Source: CAYTSA01 sp964440345
Lineage (GTDB): Bacteria > Desulfobacterota > Desulfovibrionia > Desulfovibrionales > Desulfovibrionaceae
NCBI GenBank assembly: GCA_964440345.1
Contig: CAYTSA010000005.1
Span: 1-64,000, forward strand
Direction: 5' to 3'
Length of the DNA: 64,000 nt
Shown here: positions 41,877 to 50,049 of the stretch, piece after piece
Layout: the number at the start of each line of letters is the position of its first letter
Numbering within the stretch: position 1 is the stretch's first letter
Notes under the pieces: model-generated
Told to the model about the DNA's origin: nothing
Databases searched by the model: none
What the model saw: the letters and a program-made list of their open reading frames with translations, nothing else
Position numbers and translations under genes: made by a program

Positions 41877-43004
41877 TTATCCAGAAGACGCCTTGCGGTT
41901 GTCAGACGGCTTCTTGCCCTTAAAAAAATTCTTCACTCTGTTCAGGGGTTTTTCGCCTTCCAGCCGTTTGAATTCTCGCAGCAGTTCTTCCTGCTTGCGG
42001 TTGACGGAGGAGGGAATCTTCACCGTGACCTCCACCAGCAGGTCCCCGGTCTGGGAGCCGCCCAGATAGGGCAGTCCCTTATCCGGAATGCGGAAGACCT
42101 CGCCAGACTGCGTGCCGTGAGGAATCTCCATCTCTTCAGGCTCGTCCAGGGTTTCCACTTCGATGGCGCCGCCCAAAATAGCCTGTACAAAATCGATTTC
42201 CTTGCGAATGATCAGGTCCTGGCCCTGACGCTCGAAGATTTTGTCCGGCTGCACGTGAATGACTACGTACAAATCGCCCGGGGGGCCGCCGTTGACGCCG
42301 GGTTCGCCCTCGCCGCGCAGCCGCAGCCGGCTGCCGTTGTCCACGCCAGCCGGAATGCGCACAGAGAGGTCCCGTACCTCCTGCACCTGGCCCCGGCCCC
42401 GGCATTTGCGGCAGGGGTGCGTGATGATCTGGCCCCGGCCGTGGCACACAGGACAGGTAACAGCGATGCGGAAAAATCCCTGGCTCTGCTGCACCTGGCC
42501 GGCGCCGCCGCATTGCTGGCAGGTTTCCGGACTGGTTCCTGGCTCGGCGCCGGAGCCGCCGCACTCCTCGCAGGCAATGTTCTTGGGTATGTTCAGGGTG
42601 GTTTCTGCGCCCTTGGCTGCTTCCCGAAAGGAAATTTCCAGATTATAGCGCAGGTCGGCGCCGGCCTGGGGCCGGTTGGCGCTGCGGCGGGAGCTGAAGC
42701 CAAAAAATTCGCTGAAAATATCGCCAAACGCGCCGAAGACGTCATCCGCGCTGTGAAAGCCCTGAAAGCCGTTGTCGCCCAGACCTGCGTGGCCGAATTG
42801 GTCGTAGCGCTGGCGCTTTTGCGGATCGCGCAGGACTTCATAGGCTTCCGCCGCTTCCTTGAAACGAGCTTCTGCCTCAACGTCGCCAGGATTGCGGTCC
42901 GGGTGATTCTCAAAGGCCAGCTTGCGGTACGCCTTTTTTATCTCCGACTCGCCGGCCGTGCGCTCAACGCCCAATATTTCGTAATAGTCTCGTTTTGAAG
43001 TCAT
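41877..43004 (-). CDS. dnaJ: Chaperone DnaJ
   Basis: 375 residues. J domain with the HPD motif (KLAFENHPDRNPGD), a Gly/Phe stretch (GHAGLGDNGFQGF), and the zinc-binding domain with four CxxCxGxG repeats (CEECGGSG, CQQCGGAG, CPVCHGRG, CRKCRGRG), then the two client-binding domains. This is a complete type I DnaJ; it activates DnaK and delivers unfolded clients. It starts three bases after rpoZ stops. dnaK is not in the window. Confidence 0.97.
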   Translation of the reverse strand: MTSKRDYYEILGVERTAGESEIKKAYRKLAFENHPDRNPGDVEAEARFKEAAEAYEVLRDPQKRQRYDQFGHAGLGDNGFQGFHSADDVFGAFGDIFSEFFGFSSRRSANRPQAGADLRYNLEISFREAAKGAETTLNIPKNIACEECGGSGAEPGTSPETCQQCGGAGQVQQSQGFFRIAVTCPVCHGRGQIITHPCRKCRGRGQVQEVRDLSVRIPAGVDNGSRLRLRGEGEPGVNGGPPGDLYVVIHVQPDKIFERQGQDLIIRKEIDFVQAILGGAIEVETLDEPEEMEIPHGTQSGEVFRIPDKGLPYLGGSQTGDLLVEVTVKIPSSVNRKQEELLREFKRLEGEKPLNRVKNFFKGKKPSDNRKASSG

Positions 43005-43007
43005 AAA

Positions 43008-43229
43008 CTATGCGCGGGGTTCGGTCCCCACGGGCATGGCGTACGCGCTCTCCACCAGCACTTTGCCTGCTGCAATTTCCCGCAATGAGGTTACCACTTC
43101 CTTGTTCTTGCTTTCCACCAATGCTTCGTAGCCTTCCCGGTACTGCTTGATGCGCTTGATGCACATCTGTACCAGCAGAAAACGGTTGTTGACCTTTTGT
43201 TGGCAGTCTTCAACAGTAATACGGGCCAT
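43008..43229 (-). CDS. rpoZ: RNA polymerase omega subunit
   Basis: 73 residues with the omega-family pattern: MARITVEDCQQKVNNRFLLV, then RIKQYREGYEALVESKNKEVVTSLREIAAGKV. Omega stabilises the beta-prime subunit. A strong AAGGAGGC lies before the ATG. It is followed directly by dnaJ on the same strand. Confidence 0.95.
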   Translation of the reverse strand: MARITVEDCQQKVNNRFLLVQMCIKRIKQYREGYEALVESKNKEVVTSLREIAAGKVLVESAYAMPVGTEPRA

Positions 43230-43255
43230 TTGCGGCCTCCTTGCCTATTTGCGTG

Positions 43256-44563
43256 TTACAATGTTTCTTCCGGCTCAAGTTCCTGGAGCAGGTCGCCCGC
43301 CAGCTGGCTCGAAACCGGATACGCTTTCTCGTCTGGCAGGTTTTGCACCAACGCCAGACCGAATTGCATAGCCGGGTCTTCATAAAAACGCAAGCCCGCT
43401 ATCTGGCCGCCGTCAGCGCCTCGCAACGTCCACTCCGCCGTCAACTCGGCGGATTCCGGCACGGCGGGCAAAGGCTCGGCCTCATATTCCAGACTCGTCA
43501 ATTGCCAGAGCAGCATGTCCATCCCCGGCAATTCTCGTTCCCCGGCTTTCCAGCCGGCTCCAGTCTTGCGCAAGGCCACAGGCTCGGCCATGCCGGGCGC
43601 TTTAACTGTGGCGGATTCTACAGCGCCAAGCTCCAGCTTGACCACCTTCCTGTCGCGCAACGAAAACGCGTCAACGCGCAGATCATCAGCCCCGCGGCTG
43701 GCCAGAGCAAACGTAACCGGCTGCCACGACGAGCGGCCCCACAGCTTTTCGCCGTCCTTGTGCAGCGTGATGCGTTGCGGTTCGGCTTCGCCTTTGGCCC
43801 ATAGACTGATCGCCGCCCACTCCGCAGCATCAGCGGGGATGTCCCCGGCCGGCAGGCTCACGGCTTCGGCTCCAGTCAGCGTGTGCACATACAAATCCGC
43901 TTCTGCCGCCGCTACTGGCTTGTCCACCAGTTTTTCCGGCCAGGTAAACTCGTATCCTGCGTCCAGACGCCGTATTTCCCAGCCGCCGCCTTCCGTTTCC
44001 AGCCGCACTTTGACAATATCCCGGGCGCTCAGGCCGGTCAGCCGCATATCCACATAGTGGTTGGCGGGTTTATCCAGGGTGTCGCGGTACGCCGCGTCCA
44101 GCAGCAGCAACTCTCCCTGGCCCCAGCTGGCCTGGCCGTATACGCCGTCGCCGGAGGGGTTGTCTTCGCCCAGCTGCAACGCTGCAGGCGACCAATCGCC
44201 TGCGCCAGCAAAACTAATACTGATCTGAGGTTTGTCCAGACCAAACTGCGCCAGGTTCTCTGCTGCGCCCAACCGGCGCTTGGGCGCAGTGTCTGTCACA
44301 AACTGCGGCAAACCCTCTATGGCCTTGGCTTTGCCCCGAAGCCGCGTTCCCAGCTCCATATCAACAAACCACTCGCCGCTGTCCTTACGCAGCGAGTAAC
44401 CGCCGGCCGTCGCATTCACCTCCACGCTGCGCACCTTAGAGGCGTTCAGCTCCAACCAGTCAACGGCTGCGCCGTCCGCTTGCTCTTCTTCCTGCCAGGA
44501 GGTCAGATACACCCCCAGCCAGACCCCGGCCAGCACGACGGCAAGTATAATAATACGTTTCAT
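43256..44563 (-). CDS. DUF4340 protein of the Gld-like ABC system
   Basis: 435 residues. An N-terminal membrane anchor (IIILAVVLAGVWLGVYL) precedes a large exported domain with repeated beta strands, including YSLRKDSGEWFVD and LRKTGAGWKAGERELPG, the pattern of DUF4340 proteins. These are commonly the last gene in operons with GldA/F/G-like components, as here. AAGGA lies eight bases before the ATG. The role is undefined; a periplasmic assembly partner is likely. No lipoprotein cysteine. Confidence 0.8.
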   Translation of the reverse strand: MKRIIILAVVLAGVWLGVYLTSWQEEEQADGAAVDWLELNASKVRSVEVNATAGGYSLRKDSGEWFVDMELGTRLRGKAKAIEGLPQFVTDTAPKRRLGAAENLAQFGLDKPQISISFAGAGDWSPAALQLGEDNPSGDGVYGQASWGQGELLLLDAAYRDTLDKPANHYVDMRLTGLSARDIVKVRLETEGGGWEIRRLDAGYEFTWPEKLVDKPVAAAEADLYVHTLTGAEAVSLPAGDIPADAAEWAAISLWAKGEAEPQRITLHKDGEKLWGRSSWQPVTFALASRGADDLRVDAFSLRDRKVVKLELGAVESATVKAPGMAEPVALRKTGAGWKAGERELPGMDMLLWQLTSLEYEAEPLPAVPESAELTAEWTLRGADGGQIAGLRFYEDPAMQFGLALVQNLPDEKAYPVSSQLAGDLLQELEPEETL

Positions 44564-44574
44564 AACAGATATCC

Positions 44575-45924
44575 TTAGGGCGTCCGGCGCCGGCGCCCGG
44601 CAACGAATATAGCCGCAGCCAACAAAACAGCCGGCAGCAGCGCCAACGGGACCCACGTCAACACCGCCCGGCCGGACGGAGACAGCGTCAGAAACACCGC
44701 TGCGGGCTTGGGCCGGTTCACAGTAATCAGCCCCTCGCGCTCCAGCAGCCAGTTCGCCGTGTTCCGGGCCAGGTCCAGGTTGCCGGACATGTTCAGGTAC
44801 TGGTCCGTGAAAAAATCCTGGTCCGCGAAAATCACGGCCCGGGCCTCCGTTCCGTTATCATCCCCGGACCCAGCCTGAGCATACGTTGCAGCCAGCCACA
44901 GCGGACCGGGCGCATCCTCGTTTTCCACAAACTCCGCCTGCCCCGCGCGCAGTGCTTCCAGGTCTGTTTCCAACCAAGCCTGCTCTGCGCTCCGGCCCAG
45001 CCAGGCCACGCCCTCAGCTGTTTCTGCCGCCTCCATCGCCGTGGCTGTGGGGAACACCGTCAGCAGATTGAAATCCTTGGTTATGGGATGGCGGGCGTAT
45101 TCCTGGATAATGGGACTCATGGCGTCGCCGGTGAACAGCCGGCTCACCGGGTCCAGCACGTAGCCGTCCAGCCGCCGCACGCCCAGCTCAATCTCCAGCC
45201 AGTTGTCCAGGCTGGTCTTGCTCTCAGCGTCCACAGCGATGACCATTCGGCCGCCAGCGTGCATGTATGTGGACAAAGCCTCCAGCTCATGCGGCAACAG
45301 GTCCGTGCGCGGCCCCAGCAGACAAACCAGGTCTGCGTCTTCGGGCACGCGCTCCAACCGGGCCAGGGCCAGAGTCTCCACCTGGGCGCCCTGGTCGCTC
45401 AGCTCCTGCTGCAGCTGACGCACGGCGCGTTCACCCGGCGCGTCTGGCGCAGCCTCGCCATGGCCGGTAATCAGGTATACTTTGCGGGACCGCTCGTCGC
45501 TCACCCGGATGACGGCGTTGACCAGCTTTTCCTCATCCGGAAAAACCACGCTTTCCTTGCGTTCGCCGCTGAGCAACACCACCGTGCCGGTTTGGGCCAC
45601 GTTGTACTCTTTGGCCCGAAACGGCGAGCGGTCCGGGTCCACGAATTCATACGAAAATTGCTCGCTGTGCCGGGCGAAAAGCTCCAGTAAATCCTTGGCC
45701 TGCTCGCGGCCCGGCTCCTCAGGCCGATAAAACGCCGCGGCAGTTACCGGAGACTGCACATTGGCCAGGGCAACCTTGGCTTCATTGGTCAGCGAGTGGC
45801 GCTTGTTTTCAGTCAAGTCCCAACGGACAGGATTCTTGGCCGCCAGTACGTTGAGCCCGGCCAGCACAGCCACGGACAGCAAACCGGTTATCACGGTCTG
45901 GGAGATGCGGGTTATGCGTTTCAT
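44575..45924 (-). CDS. GldG-like ABC auxiliary protein
   Basis: 449 residues with one membrane helix at each end. The exported domain matches ABC_transp_aux (PF09822-like): SVAVLAGLNVLAAKNPVRWDLTENKRHSLT near the start, GTVVLLSGERKESVVF, VYLITGHGEAAP, and DADLVCLLGPRTDLLPHELEALSTYMHAGGRMVIAVD. Relatives of GldG occur with ABC-2 permeases in gliding motility in Bacteroidetes, but similar operons exist widely in non-gliding bacteria. It overlaps nothing and lies three bases from the permease gene. Confidence 0.85.
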   Translation of the reverse strand: MKRITRISQTVITGLLSVAVLAGLNVLAAKNPVRWDLTENKRHSLTNEAKVALANVQSPVTAAAFYRPEEPGREQAKDLLELFARHSEQFSYEFVDPDRSPFRAKEYNVAQTGTVVLLSGERKESVVFPDEEKLVNAVIRVSDERSRKVYLITGHGEAAPDAPGERAVRQLQQELSDQGAQVETLALARLERVPEDADLVCLLGPRTDLLPHELEALSTYMHAGGRMVIAVDAESKTSLDNWLEIELGVRRLDGYVLDPVSRLFTGDAMSPIIQEYARHPITKDFNLLTVFPTATAMEAAETAEGVAWLGRSAEQAWLETDLEALRAGQAEFVENEDAPGPLWLAATYAQAGSGDDNGTEARAVIFADQDFFTDQYLNMSGNLDLARNTANWLLEREGLITVNRPKPAAVFLTLSPSGRAVLTWVPLALLPAVLLAAAIFVAGRRRRTP

Positions 45925-45927
45925 ATC

Positions 45928-46695
45928 TCACGCCCTCCAACGCTGATTTTCCAGGCTGAGCACTGAAAGCCAGGAAAACCCGAGAATGAAGGTTATATAG
46001 TAGACTAGGTCCTGCAGCTCCAGCACGCCTTTGGTGAAATTTTCGAAATGGGAAAGGATGGACAGCCCAGCCACAACCGCTTGATAATTTTGGGGGACCA
46101 GCTGCTCCAGCCAGGAAAAAAGCCACAGCAGCAGCAAGGCAACAAAACTGAGCACTGCAGCCGTCACTTGGCTCTCTGTCAGACTGGAGAGGAACAGACC
46201 GATGGCCACAAAACTGAGGCCCAGCAAAAACAGCCCCAGATAGCCGGCCAGCATGGGCAAGGCCGCCGGCTCTGTGTACAAGAAGAGCAACAGCGGAGAG
46301 ACAGCGCCCAAGGCCATGGCCGCCAGCAGAAACACGGCCAGGGCCAGCAGCTTGCCGCCCACTATCTGGGTTTCGGTCACCGGATAACTGACCAGCATCT
46401 CGAAGGTTCCCATGCGTTTTTCTTCGCTGAAGCCGCGCATGGTCAGCAATGGCAGGAAAAAGAGCAGCACCACGCTGATGTTCTGCAGATAAGGTCCGAC
46501 CACCATATCCATGGGCGACATGTCCGCCATGCCGGGATTCTGCATCATTTGCATGCTGAACAACTCGTAAAAACGAATCATGGAGCTGAAAAAATAACCT
46601 GAAACAAGCAGGAAGCAGGTCAAAATAATGTACGCCAAAGGCGAACGGAACAGCACCATGACGTCTTTCAGGGCAATGAGGTACATGGCTCGCAT
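45928..46695 (-). CDS. ABC-2 type permease (GldF-like)
   Basis: 255 residues with six membrane segments. It begins with the cytoplasmic block AMYLIALKDVMVLFRSPLAYIILTCFLLVSGYFF and has the MRGFSEEKRMGTFEMLVSYPVTETQIV motif typical of GldF/NatB permeases. It pairs with the ATPase encoded immediately upstream and the GldG-like protein downstream. Exported substrate unknown. Confidence 0.88.
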   Translation of the reverse strand: MRAMYLIALKDVMVLFRSPLAYIILTCFLLVSGYFFSSMIRFYELFSMQMMQNPGMADMSPMDMVVGPYLQNISVVLLFFLPLLTMRGFSEEKRMGTFEMLVSYPVTETQIVGGKLLALAVFLLAAMALGAVSPLLLFLYTEPAALPMLAGYLGLFLLGLSFVAIGLFLSSLTESQVTAAVLSFVALLLLWLFSWLEQLVPQNYQAVVAGLSILSHFENFTKGVLELQDLVYYITFILGFSWLSVLSLENQRWRA

Positions 46696-47706
46696 TTACG
46701 CCTCCTCCTCTGCATCGGCGACAGGTTCTCTGATTGCGCCAGGCGACGGCAGCGGCTCTCCGCCGCGCACCAGGTTCACAAAGGCGTCCTCCAGGGTAGC
46801 CGCAGCTGGCTTGAACTCCAGCACCGGCCAGCCATGATCGAAGGCCAGAGCGGTTATACGGCCGCGCACGTCGCGGGCTTGGCCGCCTGATGCGGCGGGG
46901 GCGGCCTCCAGCACGTATCCGCCTGGGCCGTACGTTTCTTCGGCAGGTTCACAGTTGAGCACGAATTGCTGGGAGGCGTACGCTTGCTGCACCTCCGCCG
47001 GGTCTGGCGCGCTCTCCAGCCGGAGCAAAAACCGGCCGCCCCCGCCATAGCTGGCGGCCAGGCCGGAAGGCGTATCCTCGGCCACTATGCGGCCCTGATT
47101 AATGACAAGGACGCGGTCGCAGGTCAGCTCCACTTCTGGCAATATGTGGGTGGACAGCAGAATAGTCTTTTCCTTGCCCAGCTCTTTGATAAGATTTCGG
47201 ATTTCCCGTATCTGGTTGGGGTCCAGGCCCACAGTGGGTTCATCTAGAATAAGCAGCCGCGTGGGCCCCACAACGGCCTGGGCCAAGCCCACCCGCTGCT
47301 GATAGCCTTTGGAAAGATGGCGGATGAGCTTGTTCTTGGCCTGCCCCAAGCCGCAACGCTCCATGGCGCTGGCGGCGTCCTGCTCTGGATTGGCGGCGTT
47401 TTTTACCCGGGCCGCCCAGTGCAGATACTCACGGACCCGCAGCTCCGGATACAGGGGGACGTTTTCCGGCATGTAGCCCAAGGCCTTGCGCAGGGCCATG
47501 GCCTTTTTGCCCACGTCCAGGCCGTCGAAGCGCACAGAGCCGGAGCTGGGGGTGAGGTAGCCGGTGAGGATGCGCATGGTGGTGGATTTGCCGGCCCCGT
47601 TGGGGCCCAGCAGACCGACAATTTCGCCGCTGCTTACGGCAAACGAAACCTCGTGCAACACTTGTGCAGAGCCATAGTGATGATTGAGAGCATTCGCTTC
47701 GAGCAT
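46696..47706 (-). CDS. ABC transporter ATPase (GldA-like)
   Basis: 336 residues. Walker A GLLGPNGAGKSTT near 31-43, signature HLSKGYQQRVGLAQA, Walker B LLILDEPTVGLDPNQI, and a C-terminal accessory domain of about 110 residues. The start at 47706 has GAGGAAG upstream; longer in-frame extension lacks a site. First gene of a four-gene operon: ATPase, ABC-2 permease, GldG-like and DUF4340 protein. Likely drives export of an unknown substrate or mechanical assembly at the cell surface. Confidence 0.92.
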   Translation of the reverse strand: MLEANALNHHYGSAQVLHEVSFAVSSGEIVGLLGPNGAGKSTTMRILTGYLTPSSGSVRFDGLDVGKKAMALRKALGYMPENVPLYPELRVREYLHWAARVKNAANPEQDAASAMERCGLGQAKNKLIRHLSKGYQQRVGLAQAVVGPTRLLILDEPTVGLDPNQIREIRNLIKELGKEKTILLSTHILPEVELTCDRVLVINQGRIVAEDTPSGLAASYGGGGRFLLRLESAPDPAEVQQAYASQQFVLNCEPAEETYGPGGYVLEAAPAASGGQARDVRGRITALAFDHGWPVLEFKPAAATLEDAFVNLVRGGEPLPSPGAIREPVADAEEEA

Positions 47707-48251
47707 GAAACTTCCTCTCTGTATGCTGTGTTGAAATAACCTGAAAACGCGTTTACAAAAGAATGCAGCCCGCAGCCTCCCCAGGCTGCAGAGCCATGCG
47801 CACAGCCGTTGAACAACACTGCCCAGCCGGACGCAGGACACAGACTAATAGATAAACACAGCCGCAACGTCAAGCTCTGAGCATTACAAATTAGCAATGT
47901 ATGTTACAGAACGATCACTCTCGACGCCTGAGCGTCACACGCCACAGCTTTTCACGCAACGAACACTATATGCGTCTTCATCATTCATTGATTTTCCAAC
48001 TTTAGCATAAAATGGTAATGATTAAATATACAATAAATACAATGTTGCACAGAAAAAATTATTTTTACAATTCTTATACATTTTTTATGACCCTTCACAA
48101 TATTTTTAACAACTATATAATAGTTGTCTGCATAAAAAAGATGCAGAGCAATTTTTGCATTCTGTGTTACTTTTCTCTGGCTCAAAGCTGCAATCGGCAG
48201 TCAACAGGACGTAAACATCGCCGCCTTGCACGCTCCAGGCGCCCTTTGCTG
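47707..48251. other. Intergenic gap with an AT-rich centre between divergent operons
   Basis: No convincing gene in about 545 bases. The segment 47960-48180 is strikingly AT-rich compared with the surroundings and has many short A/T tracts; the rest is ordinary. It separates the leftward Gld-like operon from the rightward nuo operon and probably holds leftward promoter elements and upstream activating DNA for nuo. I see no tRNA or small RNA gene. Confidence 0.6.
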
Positions 48252-48271
48252 TTTGTGAATCATGTCATATT
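48252..48271 (+). promoter_or_regulatory. CRP/FNR-family (HcpR-like) binding site candidate 1
   Basis: tttgtgaatcatgtcatatt contains TGTGA-N6-TCATA, one mismatch from the palindrome TGTGA-N6-TCACA bound by CRP/FNR-family regulators. It is 90 bases upstream of the candidate -35 box of the nuo promoter. Confidence 0.45.
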
Positions 48272-48307
48272 ACGAGCTGCTTTTTCCTGGGCAACAGATG
48301 CTCGTGA

Positions 48308-48327
48308 TTTGTGAATAATGTCCCAAA
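48308..48327 (+). promoter_or_regulatory. CRP/FNR-family (HcpR-like) binding site candidate 2
   Basis: tttgtgaataatgtcccaaa repeats the left half of candidate 1 exactly (TTTGTGAAT.ATGTC) with a weaker right half. The two sites are 56 bases apart, in the same orientation, and lie just before the nuo promoter. Confidence 0.4.
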
Positions 48328-48340
48328 TTAGAGAAAGGGC

Positions 48341-48369
48341 TTGACAGATTTTAATGCTGCGTGAATAGT
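48341..48369 (+). promoter_or_regulatory. Candidate sigma-70 promoter of the nuo operon
   Basis: ttgaca at 48341-48346 is a perfect -35 box. Seventeen bases later aatagt at 48364-48369 is a weak -10 box. The nuoA ATG is 69 bases further, preceded by AGAGGAG. Confidence 0.55.
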
Positions 48370-48437
48370 GCTGTCGCTTGTATGTAACTGTTCAGTTTTT
48401 CACGAACTCACCGCTTTCAGCAGAGGAGTGAAAGAGT

Positions 48438-48815
48438 ATGGTTTTTACATGGCTGAATTTTGCTATTCTGGTCTGCCTCCTAGCCGGCGTTGGTTTCGCC
48501 GCTGGCCCTCTCATTGGTTCCTTGCTCATTGCGCCCAGGTACACGGGCGGCGACATAGCCTTGCCGTACGAATGCGGCATTCGCCCTCACGGCACGCCGT
48601 GGATTCGGTTTGGAGTCAACTATTATTTCTATGCGCTGTTGTTTTTGGCCTTTGACGTGGACGTACTCTATTTGTTCCCGGTTGCCGTCTATTATCCCAC
48701 TGCTGAAGGTCTTATGCCGCTCGTGAAAGTGTTCATTTTCCTCTTTGCCCTTGCTGTGGGCTGTCTCTATTTTTGGAAAAAAGGAGTATTCGAATGGCCG
48801 AGAAAGATTTCGTGA
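48438..48815 (+). CDS. nuoA: Complex I subunit A
   Basis: 125 residues with three membrane helices. Conserved GGDIALPYECGIRPHG and GVNYYFYALLFLAFDVDVLYLFPV identify NuoA, the small membrane subunit at the quinone end of complex I. AGAGGAG precedes the ATG. First gene of the nuo operon. It overlaps nuoB by 22 bases. Confidence 0.95.
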   Translation: MVFTWLNFAILVCLLAGVGFAAGPLIGSLLIAPRYTGGDIALPYECGIRPHGTPWIRFGVNYYFYALLFLAFDVDVLYLFPVAVYYPTAEGLMPLVKVFIFLFALAVGCLYFWKKGVFEWPRKIS

Positions 48816-49411
48816 AACCGGCCGTTACCGGCCAGGACCCGGCGCTGATCAACGCGGCGCCAGTGCAGAAGATAGTCGACGTGTGCCGGGCCATGTCCTT
48901 GTGGCCCATGACCTTCGGCTTGGCGTGCTGCGCCATTGAAATGATGGCCGTGGGCATGGCCCGGTTCGATATTTCCCGGTTCGGGGCGGAAGTGTTCCGG
49001 CCCTCGCCCCGCCAGTCCGACTTGATGATCGTGGCCGGCACGGTGTCCAAAAAAATGGCCCCGGCCCTGGTCCGGTTGTACGAACAGATGCCTGCGCCCA
49101 AGTACGTCATGGCCTTGGGCAACTGCGCCATCTCTGGCGGCCCGTTCAAGTTCAAGGGCCAGTACGGCATAGTTGAAGGCGTGGACAACTTGGTGCCGGT
49201 GGACGCATACGTGCCTGGCTGCCCGCCGCGGCCTGAAGGGCTGCTGGAAGGTCTTTTCCTTATTCAGCATAAGATGACCGGCCGGCGTTGGTGGCCCGGC
49301 CCGCCCAAGGACATCGGCTTTGCCGAAAGCTCCAAGGGGCTCTCCAGCGCCACGCGCCCGGGCAAGCCTGAACGTGAAAATTTGTCTGCGTCGCAGGAAC
49401 AGGAGGCTTAG
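48794..49411 (+). CDS. nuoB: Complex I subunit B
   Basis: 205 residues. Holds the terminal 4Fe-4S cluster N2: GLACCAIEMMAVG (adjacent cysteines), GNCAISGGPF, and VPGCPPRPEGLLEGL provide the four ligands. AAGGAG lies seven bases before the ATG. The C-terminal 50 residues form a variable tail. NuoB passes electrons to quinone at the NuoD/NuoH interface. Confidence 0.96.
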   Translation: MAEKDFVKPAVTGQDPALINAAPVQKIVDVCRAMSLWPMTFGLACCAIEMMAVGMARFDISRFGAEVFRPSPRQSDLMIVAGTVSKKMAPALVRLYEQMPAPKYVMALGNCAISGGPFKFKGQYGIVEGVDNLVPVDAYVPGCPPRPEGLLEGLFLIQHKMTGRRWWPGPPKDIGFAESSKGLSSATRPGKPERENLSASQEQEA

Positions 49412-49413
49412 CC

Positions 49414-50025
49414 ATGGATTGGAGTTTTCTGGACGGCATTGAAGCCCGGTGCAAAGCCAGGTCCGACTTTGCGGCGTCCGGGCAGGACTACATCCTCTCC
49501 CTGACAAAAGAACAGCTGCTGCCTGCTGTGCAGGTTGTCCGCGACGCTGACTGGTACATTGAAGACGTCACTGTCATGGACATGGCCGAAGGGTATGAGG
49601 CGCTTTATCACTTTTCCCACTTTGAATGGCAGGGCAAGCGGCTGACGCTGCGTGTGCTTACCAGCCATGACGACGCGCGCTTTCCCTCTATTGGCGCCAT
49701 TTATCCTGGCGCAGTATGGCACGAACGCGAATCCAAAGACATGTACTTCGTCCAGTTTGACAACATAGAGAACGACCGGCCGCTGCTGCTGGCCGACGAC
49801 ATGGAAGACGCCGCTCCCCTGCGCAAGGACGACAAGAGCCGCGCCTCCTCGCTGGACATGGCGCCGTTTTTTGAAGTGACAGAGTGCACAGAGGAAGGCC
49901 ATCCCTGGCCTGCCTTGGCCGCAAGACGTGAAGAAGAGAAACAGGCTGCAGAAGAAGAGGCCCGGCGCAAGACTGAGGAAGAAGCGAAGAAACAAGCCGA
50001 AGAAGAAACAGCCGCGGCTGAATAG
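49414..50025 (+). CDS. nuoC: Complex I subunit C
   Basis: 203 residues. Residues about 25-135 match the 30-kDa complex I subunit: DADWYIEDVTVMDMAEGYEALYHF, SHDDARFPSIGAIYPGAVWHERESKDMYFVQF. The last 40 residues are an unusually charged, probably coiled-coil extension rich in Glu, Lys, Ala and Arg (EEEKQAAEEEARRKTEEEAKK). This tail is absent from standard NuoC. Two bases separate it from nuoB. Confidence 0.93.
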   Translation: MDWSFLDGIEARCKARSDFAASGQDYILSLTKEQLLPAVQVVRDADWYIEDVTVMDMAEGYEALYHFSHFEWQGKRLTLRVLTSHDDARFPSIGAIYPGAVWHERESKDMYFVQFDNIENDRPLLLADDMEDAAPLRKDDKSRASSLDMAPFFEVTECTEEGHPWPALAARREEEKQAAEEEARRKTEEEAKKQAEEETAAAE

Positions 50026-50049
50026 CCGCCTGCAACACAGGATGCGACC

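Noticed and set aside
48012..48314. 100-codon open frame upstream of nuoA
   Set aside because: AT-rich, no ribosome binding site, no motif; overlaps candidate regulator sites and promoter.
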